Shown here piece after piece: positions 1 to 8,049 of a stretch of DNA of 64,000 nt; positions within the stretch are counted from its first letter, which is position 1; every line of letters begins with the position of its first letter. The position numbers and the translations under genes are program-made. This DNA is from Massilia sp. BJB1822. Lineage in GTDB: Bacteria; Pseudomonadota; Gammaproteobacteria; Burkholderiales; Burkholderiaceae_D. The DNA lies in contig NZ_JABWEB010000017.1 of the NCBI RefSeq assembly GCF_013369485.1, positions 43,161-107,160 of the forward strand, written 5' to 3'. The notes under the pieces are model-generated. The model saw nothing but the letters and a program-made list of their open reading frames with translations. It made no database searches and was not told the origin of the DNA.

Positions 1-324
1 ATCGCGCTCTCGCTGCTGTTCGATGCGCCGGAAAACCGCTGGCACTGGACCGGCGCGCCGCTTGGCACCTGGGCCTCGCTGGCGTATCTGGGCTGGATGG
101 CGACCATCGTCGGCTATGCGCTGTGGACCGGGCTGCTGAAGCGGCATCCCGCCAACCGCGTGGCGCCGTTCAGCCTGGGCGTGCCGGTGGTCGGCATTAC
201 GGCGGGCATGGTGGCGCTGGGCGATGTCATCACCGGTTGGCAATGGGCGGGCATCGGTTTGATCGTGGCGGCGCTGGCCTGCGTGCTGTTCGGGCCACGG
301 CTGTTCGGCAGCGCACCGCGCTGA
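1..324 (+). CDS. EamA/DMT-family exporter, C-terminal part (5' end outside window)
   Basis: Reading frame 1 is open from the first base to a TGA at 322-324, giving about 107 residues of the C-terminal half of a drug/metabolite transporter. Three to four hydrophobic helices are visible (around GTWASLAYLGWMATIVGYAL, then PFSLGVPVVGITAGMVALGD, then WAGIGLIVAALACVLFGP). The pattern is that of the second EamA domain, in which helices 8-10 end in a short basic tail. Proteins of this type export amino acids or other metabolites through the inner membrane. The substrate cannot be read from this fragment. The next gene is convergent, with only 7 bases between the stops. Confidence 0.75.
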   Translation: MALSLLFDAPENRWHWTGAPLGTWASLAYLGWMATIVGYALWTGLLKRHPANRVAPFSLGVPVVGITAGMVALGDVITGWQWAGIGLIVAALACVLFGPRLFGSAPR

Positions 325-331
325 ACGCGCC

Positions 332-2719
332 TTAGCCGCGCAACGCAGTGGCGGGCGACAGTTTCATCGCGCGCCAGGTGTGGCGGCTGCACGCCAGCAG
401 CGCGACGATACTGGCGGCCAGCCAGGCGCCGAACAAAGGCCAGGCGCCAAGCGGCGCGCGCTCTGCAAATTCCGCCAGATAGCGCGCGATGCCGGCGGCA
501 GCCAGGGGCAGGCCAAGCAAGGTGGCCAGCGCCAGAAGAATCAGGAATTCACGGCCCACCAGCAAGGCAATGCGCCGGCGGTTGGCGCCATGCAGCTTGC
601 GCAGGGCGATCTCGCGCACGCGGCACTGCACGCTGCTGGCGGCCAGCACATAGATGCCGAAAGCCGCAATGACAATCGCCACGGCGCTCGACCAGGCCAG
701 CAGGCGCGCGGCGCGCCAGTCGTCCACATAATTCGCTTCGAACACGCTGCGCGCGCTGCGCAGCGCCAGCTCATCCTGCGGGAAGTAACGCTGCCAGAGC
801 GGCGCGATCTGCACGCGCAAGATCTCGGGCGCATGCGCGCTGCGCACGCTCAGCACGTCGGCCTGGCCGGCATCGGCGTGGTACACCATGGGCTGCGCCG
901 CCAGCCGCGCGCTCTGATGGCGCAGTGCCGGCGCGATGCCCACCACGCGCAGCGCCGCATGGTCTTCGCTGCGCAGCGCTTTGCCGACGGCGGCCTGCGG
1001 CTGCGCAAAACCCAGGGCTTGGGCGGCAGCGGCATTCAACACCACATCCTGCTGCTGCCCCTCGGCGCCGCGCTCGGCATCGAACAGGCGCCCCTCCTGC
1101 GGCGCAATGCCGTATAGACGGAAAAAGCCGGGACTGAGTTCGGTGAAATTCAAGCGCTTTTCCGCCCCGCCGGCACGGTAGACACGGCTCATCGGAATGG
1201 CGCTGTCGCCAATGGCGAGATTGCTGGCCTCCGCGCCATCGCTCCGCGGCAGGTGCGCGACAGCCTCGCGGAAGGCCAGCTTTTGCTGCGCGCTGGCGGC
1301 TGGCGGCATATCGATCAACGCCAGGCCGGCCAGGTCGAAACCGGGATCGGCCTGCGCGGCAAAGCGCGACTGCCAGGCCACCGCCAGGGCCATTGCCGTC
1401 AGCGCCATCGCGGCGGCGAATTGGAACAGCGTCAGGCCGCGCCGCAGCCAGGACGATTGCGGCGGCTCGCCGTCGCCGCGTCCCACCAACACGCTTTGCG
1501 GACGGACGCGCAAGGCGATCCGCAGTGGATACAGGGCGCTTGCTACGCCGACCTGCAGGCCAATCGCCAGTGCCGCAGGCAGCGACCCAAAATTGAAATA
1601 CGCATCCAGCTTGCGGTCCACCAGTTCCGAAAACACGGGCAGCAGCAGCCAGGCCAGCATCAGTCCCGCCAACGCCGCCAGCAGCGCCACCGTGACCGAC
1701 TCGGCCACGATCTGTCCCGCCAGTCTTGGCAGGCTGGCGCCCAGTGCCTTGCGGATGCCGATTTCGCGCTGGCGCGCCAGCATCCGCACCGTGGCCAGAT
1801 TGACGTAATTGCCGGCGGCTAGCAGCAGGATCAGGACGGCGACGCCGCCCAGCGCCAGCACCAGGCGGCGGTCGGCACGCTGGCCGCCGAGAAAAACCGC
1901 TACCGAGGTATCGAAGTAGGCATCGGACAATGGCTCCAGGCGCACTTCCAGCAAGGTGCCCATGCCTTGTGCCGTCTCCGTCCCCACCATGGCCCGCATG
2001 AAGCGTTCGCCATCGGCCTGCACCAAGGCGCGCAAGGCTTCCGGCTTCACGTTCGCGGCCGGCCGCACCAATACTTTGCCGGCCAGCGCATTCCAGGCCT
2101 CGCGCTTGCGGCTGCGCTCAGCCTCCGTCCACAATGCGCTTCCCACGCCAACCAGGGCGCGGTAATGGATGGTGGTGTTCGGTGGCGGATCGGGCAGCAG
2201 CGCCAGCACGCGCAAAGTCCGGCCCTTGGCCTGCACGGTGCGTCCCAAGGCTGGCACAGCGCCGAACAGGCTGTGCGCCGCGCTGCGCGTCAGCGCCAGG
2301 CCATCGGGGCGGGACAAGGCCGCATGCAAATCGCCCGCGCTGGCGGACAGCCGCATCAGCTCGGGAAAGCCGATGTTCACTGCCGTCAGTTCCATGCGCT
2401 GCCGCTGCCCGCCTTGCTCCACCAGCACTTCCTGCGGCATCAGCACACTGCTTTGCGCAACCATGCCGCTGGCGGTCAGCAGCTCATGCGCGGGCAGCGG
2501 CATCTGCTCGGTCCACTGCGGCTGCGCCAGCAAATTCAGTTTGTGCTTGAAGATATATACGCCATCGGTCTGGCGGTCGTAACTGAAGGAGTACTGCACA
2601 TAGCCCAGCAGCAGGAAGCTGGCGGCAAAGCCCAGCGCCAGTCCCAGGACCAGCACGGCGGAATACAGGGGCTGGCGCAGCAGCAGGCGCCAGCCCACGC
2701 GAAAATCGGAAAGACGCAT
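332..2719 (-). CDS. FtsX/MacB-type ABC transporter permease
   Basis: 795-aa membrane protein with the duplicated architecture of large FtsX-family permeases: a first helix near residues 17-42, a MacB-like periplasmic domain, and an FtsX block starting near 285 with the cytosolic motif REIGIRKALGA. A second periplasmic domain and a second FtsX block near 670 with REIALRKLHGA follow. Such permeases work with a separate ATPase (MacB/LolD type) to move lipoproteins, peptides or drugs, or act as mechanotransducers. No ATP-binding gene is adjacent in the window: upstream is a diguanylate cyclase gene and downstream a convergent exporter. The start is the ATG followed by MRLSDFRVGWRLLL. Family assignment is firm; the substrate is unknown. 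Confidence 0.85.
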   Translation of the reverse strand: MRLSDFRVGWRLLLRQPLYSAVLVLGLALGFAASFLLLGYVQYSFSYDRQTDGVYIFKHKLNLLAQPQWTEQMPLPAHELLTASGMVAQSSVLMPQEVLVEQGGQRQRMELTAVNIGFPELMRLSASAGDLHAALSRPDGLALTRSAAHSLFGAVPALGRTVQAKGRTLRVLALLPDPPPNTTIHYRALVGVGSALWTEAERSRKREAWNALAGKVLVRPAANVKPEALRALVQADGERFMRAMVGTETAQGMGTLLEVRLEPLSDAYFDTSVAVFLGGQRADRRLVLALGGVAVLILLLAAGNYVNLATVRMLARQREIGIRKALGASLPRLAGQIVAESVTVALLAALAGLMLAWLLLPVFSELVDRKLDAYFNFGSLPAALAIGLQVGVASALYPLRIALRVRPQSVLVGRGDGEPPQSSWLRRGLTLFQFAAAMALTAMALAVAWQSRFAAQADPGFDLAGLALIDMPPAASAQQKLAFREAVAHLPRSDGAEASNLAIGDSAIPMSRVYRAGGAEKRLNFTELSPGFFRLYGIAPQEGRLFDAERGAEGQQQDVVLNAAAAQALGFAQPQAAVGKALRSEDHAALRVVGIAPALRHQSARLAAQPMVYHADAGQADVLSVRSAHAPEILRVQIAPLWQRYFPQDELALRSARSVFEANYVDDWRAARLLAWSSAVAIVIAAFGIYVLAASSVQCRVREIALRKLHGANRRRIALLVGREFLILLALATLLGLPLAAAGIARYLAEFAERAPLGAWPLFGAWLAASIVALLACSRHTWRAMKLSPATALRG

Positions 2720-2896
2720 GGGACTCTCTATCCAGGCAAAGCCTTCGATAATGCAAAGGCCATGCCATGATGCCGCAAACGGCGGCGCAGCGATACCTGG
2801 CGCGCTTTGCGTCCGGCATGCGCGCCATCAGCTGTGCGGAAGCGGACGCTCAGGCTGTGCGGATGCGGACAGTGGCAACAGCTGGCGGCCCAGCCG

Positions 2897-4390
2897 CTAG
2901 GCGAAGCAGACCTGGTTGCGGCCAGCGCCTTTGGCCTGGTACAGCAGCGCATCGGCCTGGCGCAGCATTGCTTCGGCGCTGCCGCTATCGGCGTCGGCGG
3001 ACACGCCCATGCTCATCGTGACCTTCAGGCCGGGATGGATGTCCTGCCACGGATAGTCCTCGATGCGGCGGCGCAGTTTTTCGCACAAGGCCACCGCCTG
3101 CGGTCCCGCCGTCTCGGGCAGGGCCAGTACGAATTCCTCGCCGCCATAGCGCGCCACCAGATCGCTTTGCCGGACATGGTCGCGCAGCAGCGCGCTCACC
3201 TGGCGCAGCACGGCGTCGCCGATGGCGTGCGAGAACTGGTCGTTGATGCGCTTGAAGTGATCGATATCGCCGATCATCAGGCTCAGTGGACGCTGGTGGC
3301 GCGCGGCCTGGTTGAACAGCGTGGCGGCCTGCTCGTCGAAGTGGCGGCGGTTATACAGGCCGGTCAGCCCGTCGCGGATACTCAGTTCGCGCAGCTGCGC
3401 CGCCTGCTGCAGGATGGTCTGGTGCGAAGCATTCAATTCCGCGTGGCTGCGCGCCAGATCCTCGCTCATGGCGTTGAAGGCGGTCGCCAGTTCGGCCACT
3501 TCATCCTTGCCGCGCACCGGCACCTGCTGCAGCAGCGAACCTTTGTGCATGGCGCGCACGGCGTCGGTCAGATAACTGAGGCGGCTGCTCAAGCTGCGGC
3601 TCAGGAGCAGGCCGAGGCCCAGCGCCAGCGCGGTTGCCGCCGCCACACCCGCCAGCAGCGAGGAGCGGATCGCGGCCAGGTATTCGCGCTCCTGCGGCGT
3701 CGGCGTCAGCACGCTTTGCGGCGAGACATAGGCCACGGTGCGCCCCTCCACCAGCAGCGGACGCAGACCCTTGCGCATTTCGACTGGCAGGATGCTGCCG
3801 TTGCTGGCCAGGCCGGCGCCCAGCAGCACGCGGTATTCGGCATCGGTCAGCAGAAAGCGGAACAGCGGCTGGCCGTCGCCGCGCGGACGCGCCTCATGCG
3901 GCGGCGGATGTTCCGGCTGCCAGGGCGGCGGCGCTTCCCGCATCGGCGGCGGCGGTTCTTGTTCGGCGCCGGGCGGCGGCGGGCGATGCCGCGGATAGCC
4001 GTCCGGCAGCATGCGCTGCGGGCCATTATGTGGCGGCGCAGCATGCGGCGGCGGACCTCGACGCTCGCCATCGCCCGGTTCATGGTGCGACTGGCGGTCC
4101 ACTTCGGGCGGCATGCGCTCCAGCAGATCGCTGGGACGTTCGCCCTGCGGCGCGCGTGCCTGGCGGCGCTGCACGAACTGGTCGAAGGACTCGCTGGCGA
4201 TGGCTGTCTGCCAGTCGCCATACTCGGCCAGGTAGGCGGTCATAAAGCTGTGAAAGTGCTGGGCGGCTTGCTGCTGGCGGATCGAGTCCACTTTGGCGTT
4301 GACGCTGATATAAGTAAGCCCGCCCACCAGGGCCACCGAAGCCAGCCCGGTCAGCAGCAGGGCCAGCATCAGTTTGGAACGCAAGGACAT
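2897..4390 (-). CDS. Membrane diguanylate cyclase (HAMP-GGDEF) with His/Pro-rich periplasmic insert
   Basis: 497 aa. A helix at about 7-29 and another at about 243-264 enclose a periplasmic sensor region. A HAMP linker (264-317) and a GGDEF domain follow, with DGLTGLYNRR at 340-349 and the active-site loop GGEEF at 416-420. The product-inhibition I-site RxxD is present as RQSD at 407-410. All residues expected of an active c-di-GMP synthase are therefore visible. Residues about 84-172 of the sensor are a low-complexity stretch very rich in Pro with seven His (102, 103, 116, 121, 135, 161, 165), which is not a normal part of such sensors. No cognate effector gene is next to it. Confidence 0.93.
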   Translation of the reverse strand: MSLRSKLMLALLLTGLASVALVGGLTYISVNAKVDSIRQQQAAQHFHSFMTAYLAEYGDWQTAIASESFDQFVQRRQARAPQGERPSDLLERMPPEVDRQSHHEPGDGERRGPPPHAAPPHNGPQRMLPDGYPRHRPPPPGAEQEPPPPMREAPPPWQPEHPPPHEARPRGDGQPLFRFLLTDAEYRVLLGAGLASNGSILPVEMRKGLRPLLVEGRTVAYVSPQSVLTPTPQEREYLAAIRSSLLAGVAAATALALGLGLLLSRSLSSRLSYLTDAVRAMHKGSLLQQVPVRGKDEVAELATAFNAMSEDLARSHAELNASHQTILQQAAQLRELSIRDGLTGLYNRRHFDEQAATLFNQAARHQRPLSLMIGDIDHFKRINDQFSHAIGDAVLRQVSALLRDHVRQSDLVARYGGEEFVLALPETAGPQAVALCEKLRRRIEDYPWQDIHPGLKVTMSMGVSADADSGSAEAMLRQADALLYQAKGAGRNQVCFA

Positions 4391-4523
4391 CCCGCCTTCT
4401 CCTGTTCTTATCCAAGGCAGAATTGCCCTAAGGCTACTGATGATACATCAAGGATATAGTTACTTGCTTATTGCATGTAATTAGTTATGCGTTTGAGTGA
4501 TGGATGGCATCACAAATCAAAAG

Positions 4524-4552
4524 TTTCCTTATGGATAGAACTGTACTATACT
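4524..4552 (+). promoter_or_regulatory. Weak sigma-70-like promoter candidate before the small-protein pair
   Basis: A TATACT box lies at 4547-4552, 37 bases before the ATG at 4590. A poor TTTCCT -35 match is placed 17 bases upstream. The whole 4430-4590 stretch is AT-rich compared with its surroundings, which fits a promoter region. Only the -10 element is convincing. Confidence 0.35.
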
Positions 4553-4589
4553 GCACTGCAACATAAGGATATTTACCAAGGAGGATCAC

Positions 4590-4844
4590 ATGTCCACCGC
4601 CACCAACATCACTTTCAATACTTATCAAAACCGCAGCTATGCCGCCAATGTGGCGCACGCTGCCCGCAATCTGCTGCGCGCCCTGTTCGCCGTACAGCCG
4701 GCCCGTGCCGCCGCGGCCAAGGACGAGATGATCTCGCGCGACCTGGCCCGCGACCGTGCCGCCCTGCTGTCGATGGCCCGCGATTTCGAGGCCTTCTCCC
4801 CCAGCCAGGCTGCCGAACTGCGTTATCTGGCATCGCGAGGTTAA
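4590..4844 (+). CDS. Small Ala-rich protein, 84 aa, unknown function
   Basis: 84 aa with a very strong Shine-Dalgarno (AAGGAGG at 4579-4585) five bases before the ATG. The N-terminal 25 residues are polar (Thr, Asn, Tyr). The middle is an Ala/Arg-rich amphipathic helix (ARNLLRALFAVQPARAAAA) and the end is SQAAELRYLASRG. Short proteins ending in ELR-x-LA-x-RG resemble small uncharacterised proteins I associate with Burkholderiales genomes, but I cannot assign a domain. The stop TAA is followed two bases later by the ATG of a 30-codon reading frame, so the two are almost certainly co-translated. The strong SD and AT-rich leader suggest high expression. Confidence 0.75.
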   Translation: MSTATNITFNTYQNRSYAANVAHAARNLLRALFAVQPARAAAAKDEMISRDLARDRAALLSMARDFEAFSPSQAAELRYLASRG

Positions 4845-4846
4845 TC

Positions 4847-4939
4847 ATGGCCATGATCAGCTTCCTCACCATCGTCATCGCCGGCGCCGCCATCATGGCG
4901 CGCATCTGCCTGGTTCCCCTCGCCGAAGGCGAGGAATAA
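4847..4939 (+). CDS. 30-aa single-pass membrane peptide, coupled to the 84-aa gene
   Basis: A 30-codon frame starting two bases after the upstream stop encodes MAMISFLTIVIAGAAIMARI followed by CLVPLAEGEE. Residues 4-18 are a hydrophobic helix and the tail is acidic, so it should insert in the inner membrane. It is followed 24 bases later by a strong terminator, so the 84-aa gene and this gene form a complete two-gene transcript. It lacks its own clear SD, and translation presumably depends on coupling. There is no known family I can name. Being this short, it could be a chance frame, but the hydrophobic profile and exact placement between stop and terminator argue for a gene. Confidence 0.55.
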   Translation: MAMISFLTIVIAGAAIMARICLVPLAEGEE

Positions 4940-4962
4940 GAGGCTTTTCAGCCTCTCGCAGT

Positions 4963-4992
4963 AAAAAAACCCGGCCAGTGCCGGGTTTTTTC
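4963..4992. terminator. Bidirectional intrinsic terminator
   Basis: Stem CCCGGC/GCCGGG with loop CAGT. It has seven A on the left and six T on the right, so it can end transcription from both the small-protein operon and the convergent permease gene. Confidence 0.9.
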
Positions 4993-5005
4993 TTGTCCGC
5001 TCATT

Positions 5006-5056
5006 GCCGAACCCGTGTCCGATTGGGGTCAGACCCCAATCGGACACGGGTTCGGC
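5006..5056. repeat. REP-like perfect 51-base palindrome (25 + 1 + 25)
   Basis: Arms 5006-5030 and 5032-5056 are exact reverse complements around a single A. The core GTGTCCGATTGGGGTC recurs at 22.1 kb (two imperfect copies) and 62.3 kb (one perfect copy) in this window. It lies between two convergent genes just beyond their shared terminator. The outer seven or so bases of each arm are specific to this copy. There is no T-run, so it is not a standard terminator. Confidence 0.9.
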
Positions 5057-5068
5057 TGTTGTCAGGGG

Positions 5069-6544
5069 CTATTTCTGGTTCAGGCGCGAGTTGCGGATGC
5101 CGTAAATGAAATAGGTCAGCACCGAGGCCACCATCCAGATCGCGAAGATGCGGAAGGTGGTGGTGGACAGGTCGCGCATGATGTACAGGCAGGCGAAGAT
5201 CGACAGGCCCGGCACCACATACGGGCCGAACGGCACGCGGAAGCCGCCTTTCTTCACGTCGCCAGCCAGGCGCTCCTTGCGGCGCATGACCGGCACGGCC
5301 AGCGACACCACGATGAAGGCGGTCAGCGTGCCCATGCTGACCATATCCCACAGGAAGGTGGCGTCGACGAAACCGGCCACCACGCCCACCACCATGCACA
5401 CGATCACGGTATTGCTGACCGGGGCCGAGGTGCGCGGGTTCACGGTCTGGAAAGCCTTGGGAATCAGGCCATCGCGCGAAATCGCGTACAGGATGCGGGT
5501 CTGGCCGTAAATCGTCACCAGGGTCACGCTGAAGACCGAGATCACTGCGCCGGCCGACAGCACCAGGGCCGGCCAGGCCTTGCCCGTCACGTTCTGCAGG
5601 ATCACGGCCAGGCCGGCTTCCTGTCCTTCGAACATATGGGCCGGCTGGGCGCCCAGGGCCGCCACCGCCACCAGCAGATAGAACACCGTCACGATCAGCA
5701 GCGCGCCGATGATCCCGATCGGCACATTGCGGCGCGGGTTGCGCACCTCTTCGCCGGCGGTGGCCACGGTATCCAGGCCGATGAAGGAGAAGAACACCGT
5801 CCCCGCCGCCGCTGTCACGCCGGCCATGCCGGCAAAGCCCTTGCTGTTGTCGGTGTTGTAAAACGGCGTGAAATTGTCGATATTGAAACCAGTGAAGGCA
5901 ATCGCCACGAAGAAGATCAGGATAGCCAGCTTAATCAGCACCATGATGGCATTGGTGGTGGCCGATTCTTTGGTGCCGCGGATCAGCAGGAAGCAGCACA
6001 GCACCACCAGGATGATCGGCGGCAGATTGATATGGCCGGGATGGAAGACCACGCCCTGCGGCCCGGACACGATCATCGGCGTGCGCAGCAGCTCCGGTAT
6101 CTGCCAGCCGATGGCGTTGCCGAGGAAGTTATTCAGATAGGCCGACCAGCCGATCGCCGTGGCGCTGGCCGCCAGCCCGTATTCGAGCAAGAGGCAGGCC
6201 GCCATGATGAAGGCCAGGAACTCGCCCACGGTAGCGTAGGCGAAGGAATACGAGGAGCCGGAGGCCGGGATGCGGAAGGACAGCTCGGCGTAGCACAGCG
6301 CCGTCAGGCCGGCGGTAATGGCCGCCAGCAGGAAGGACAGCACGACCGAGGGACCGGCTTTCGGCACCGCTTCCACCATGGTGAAGAAAATCCCGGTGCC
6401 GATGGTGGCGCCAACGCCGATCATCATCAGGGGGAACAGGCCAATGGAGCGGCTCAGGCCTGCTGCGGCGAGGCTCTGGCCTTGTTCGGCATGAGCTTCG
6501 ACCGGCTTGGTGCGGGTCAGTTTCTGGAACAGTGTTTGATTCAC
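5069..6544 (-). CDS. APC-superfamily amino acid permease (cationic amino acid transporter type)
   Basis: 491 aa from a GTG start at 6544, chosen because AAGGA sits six bases before it and because the family N-terminus (soluble leader, then IGVGATIGTGIFF) fits. An ATG further upstream at 6655 would add a non-conserved leader. Twelve hydrophobic helices are visible. The first-helix glycine-rich signature GATIGTGIF and the later IGLDTVATAGEEVRNPRRN segment are typical of the CAT/YfnA-type branch of the APC family, which imports amino acids by proton coupling. It is monocistronic and convergent with the small-protein operon. Which amino acid it carries cannot be read from the sequence. Confidence 0.9.
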   Translation of the reverse strand: MNQTLFQKLTRTKPVEAHAEQGQSLAAAGLSRSIGLFPLMMIGVGATIGTGIFFTMVEAVPKAGPSVVLSFLLAAITAGLTALCYAELSFRIPASGSSYSFAYATVGEFLAFIMAACLLLEYGLAASATAIGWSAYLNNFLGNAIGWQIPELLRTPMIVSGPQGVVFHPGHINLPPIILVVLCCFLLIRGTKESATTNAIMVLIKLAILIFFVAIAFTGFNIDNFTPFYNTDNSKGFAGMAGVTAAAGTVFFSFIGLDTVATAGEEVRNPRRNVPIGIIGALLIVTVFYLLVAVAALGAQPAHMFEGQEAGLAVILQNVTGKAWPALVLSAGAVISVFSVTLVTIYGQTRILYAISRDGLIPKAFQTVNPRTSAPVSNTVIVCMVVGVVAGFVDATFLWDMVSMGTLTAFIVVSLAVPVMRRKERLAGDVKKGGFRVPFGPYVVPGLSIFACLYIMRDLSTTTFRIFAIWMVASVLTYFIYGIRNSRLNQK

Positions 6545-6679
6545 GCTTATCCTTTTGGTAATTCCAGCCTGCTGCGCCGCCGATCCCGCCGATCCTGCCG
6601 CGCCCTGCTCTGTCAAATTGTGCAAAAAAACAGCGATTATAGGGCCATCCGGCACGCCGCCCGGTAAATCGCTGATCGT

Positions 6680-7309
6680 TTATCGTTTACGCAACAACAC
6701 TGCCATTTCGGCCACACTGGAAAACAGCAGTTTCGGCGCCCGCGCCTGCAGCACGTCGGGCCGGGCATAGCCCCAGCTGACGGCGCCGAAATCCAGCCCC
6801 TCGGCATGCGCCGCCTCGATATCGCGCACCTCGTCGCCCACGCACAGCACCTGCTCGCGCGCCACGCCGCTGTCGGCGATCACGCGCCGCAGCTTGCGCC
6901 GCTTGCCCAGCAGGGCCGCTCCGCATTTGAAGTGGGTGAACAGGCGCGCCTCCTCGCCCAGCACGGCGCGCACATTGGCTTCCGAATTGGAAGTTACGAT
7001 GGCCAGCACATGGCCTTCGGCCGCCAAGGCCCGCAGCAGCTCGCGCATGCCCTCGAACAGCTGGATGCGCGCGATATGCTGCGCCATCAGGCTGCGGAAC
7101 TGGCGCGCCACGGGCAGCAGCTTCCACGCCGGCAGGCCGAGGTGGCGCATGATCTGGCCCAGGTCGTAGCCGCGCAGGGTTTCCAGATTGCCGCGCTCCA
7201 GCCGGCGGAAGCTGTGCGCATCGGCCAGGGTGTCGAAGACTTCGAGAAAAAAGGGAAAGCTGTCGGCCAGCGTGCCGTCGAAATCGAAGATCAGCAGTTG
7301 GTAACGCAC
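6680..7309 (-). CDS. HAD-superfamily hydrolase (phosphoglycolate phosphatase-like)
   Basis: 209 aa from a GTG at 7309 that lies eight bases after the yceI-like stop; AAGG precedes it. Further in-frame extension upstream would run through the preceding gene. HAD motif I is FDFDGTLADS, with the nucleophile Asp9 and acid Asp11. Motif II is VTSNSE, and the motif IV acids appear in CVGDEVRDIEAA. The helical cap between motifs I and II places it with PGP/beta-phosphoglucomutase-like phosphatases that remove phosphate from small metabolites. It is probably transcribed with the YceI gene. The substrate is unknown. Confidence 0.85.
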   Translation of the reverse strand: MRYQLLIFDFDGTLADSFPFFLEVFDTLADAHSFRRLERGNLETLRGYDLGQIMRHLGLPAWKLLPVARQFRSLMAQHIARIQLFEGMRELLRALAAEGHVLAIVTSNSEANVRAVLGEEARLFTHFKCGAALLGKRRKLRRVIADSGVAREQVLCVGDEVRDIEAAHAEGLDFGAVSWGYARPDVLQARAPKLLFSSVAEMAVLLRKR

Positions 7310-7317
7310 GGTGGACC

Positions 7318-7890
7318 TTATTCCGTTTTCAGCGCCTCGACCTGGATATTCAGCACCACATCCATTTTGAAGCCGTAGTCCTTGCCGGCCGTGATGCCGA
7401 ACTGGTCGCGCTGGATCACGGTGGCGATGTCGGCGCCGCACAGCTCGCGCTTGTTCAGCGGATGGGGGATACATTTGAAGGAGTTGATCTTCAGCGTAAC
7501 CGGCTTGCTCACGCCATGCAGCGTCAGTTCGCCCACAGCCTGGGTCGGCGCGCCTTTTTTGAAGCCGGCCAGCTTGCCCTTGAAGACGGCCTGGGGATAT
7601 TTGGCAACGTCGAAGAATTCCTCGCCCTGCGCCCAGGTATTCAGCTGGTCATGGCCGAAATCGACGCTGCCCATATCGATGTTCACTTCCACGCTGCCGC
7701 TGCCGGCGGCCTTGTCCAGCGTAACCTTGCCGCTCGATTTATTGAACTTGCCGCGCCATTTCGAGATGCCCATATGATCGGCTTCGAAGCTGGGGAAGGT
7801 GTGCGCGGGGTCGATCTCATAGCTGGCCGGCGCGGCCAGTGCGGCGCTGCTCATCGCGGCCAACAGGGCGGTCATGCAAAAACGCTTCAT
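7318..7890 (-). CDS. YceI-family periplasmic lipid-binding-like protein
   Basis: 190 aa. A signal peptide (MKRFCMTALLAAMSSAALAA) is followed by the YceI beta-barrel: YEIDPAHTFPSFEADHMGIS, SGKVTLDKAAGSGSVEVNID, and the conserved core VGELTLHGVSKPVTLKINSF. Length and motifs match the YceI family, whose lipocalin-like barrels bind isoprenoid or other lipophilic molecules in the periplasm. GGAGACCTGC precedes the ATG, a clear SD. The HAD phosphatase gene follows after eight bases, so the two probably share a transcript. Confidence 0.93.
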   Translation of the reverse strand: MKRFCMTALLAAMSSAALAAPASYEIDPAHTFPSFEADHMGISKWRGKFNKSSGKVTLDKAAGSGSVEVNIDMGSVDFGHDQLNTWAQGEEFFDVAKYPQAVFKGKLAGFKKGAPTQAVGELTLHGVSKPVTLKINSFKCIPHPLNKRELCGADIATVIQRDQFGITAGKDYGFKMDVVLNIQVEALKTE

Positions 7891-8049
7891 GCAGGTCTCC
7901 GGAAGTTGTTGTGGCGCCCAGTGTACCCCTGTTTTTCATCTTGTTCGTTACACATGCTTACTTTTGATACAGCGCCATGTCTAGCCTGGCAAAGCGGCGC
8001 TCTGTAATCTGAGTCCACGCTTTACAACGACAGCAAAAGGAGCCAAGCC

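Noticed and set aside
6545..6655. Longer amino acid permease from the ATG at 6655
   Set aside because: The extra 37 residues are not membrane-protein-like for this family, and the GTG at 6544 has a good SD.
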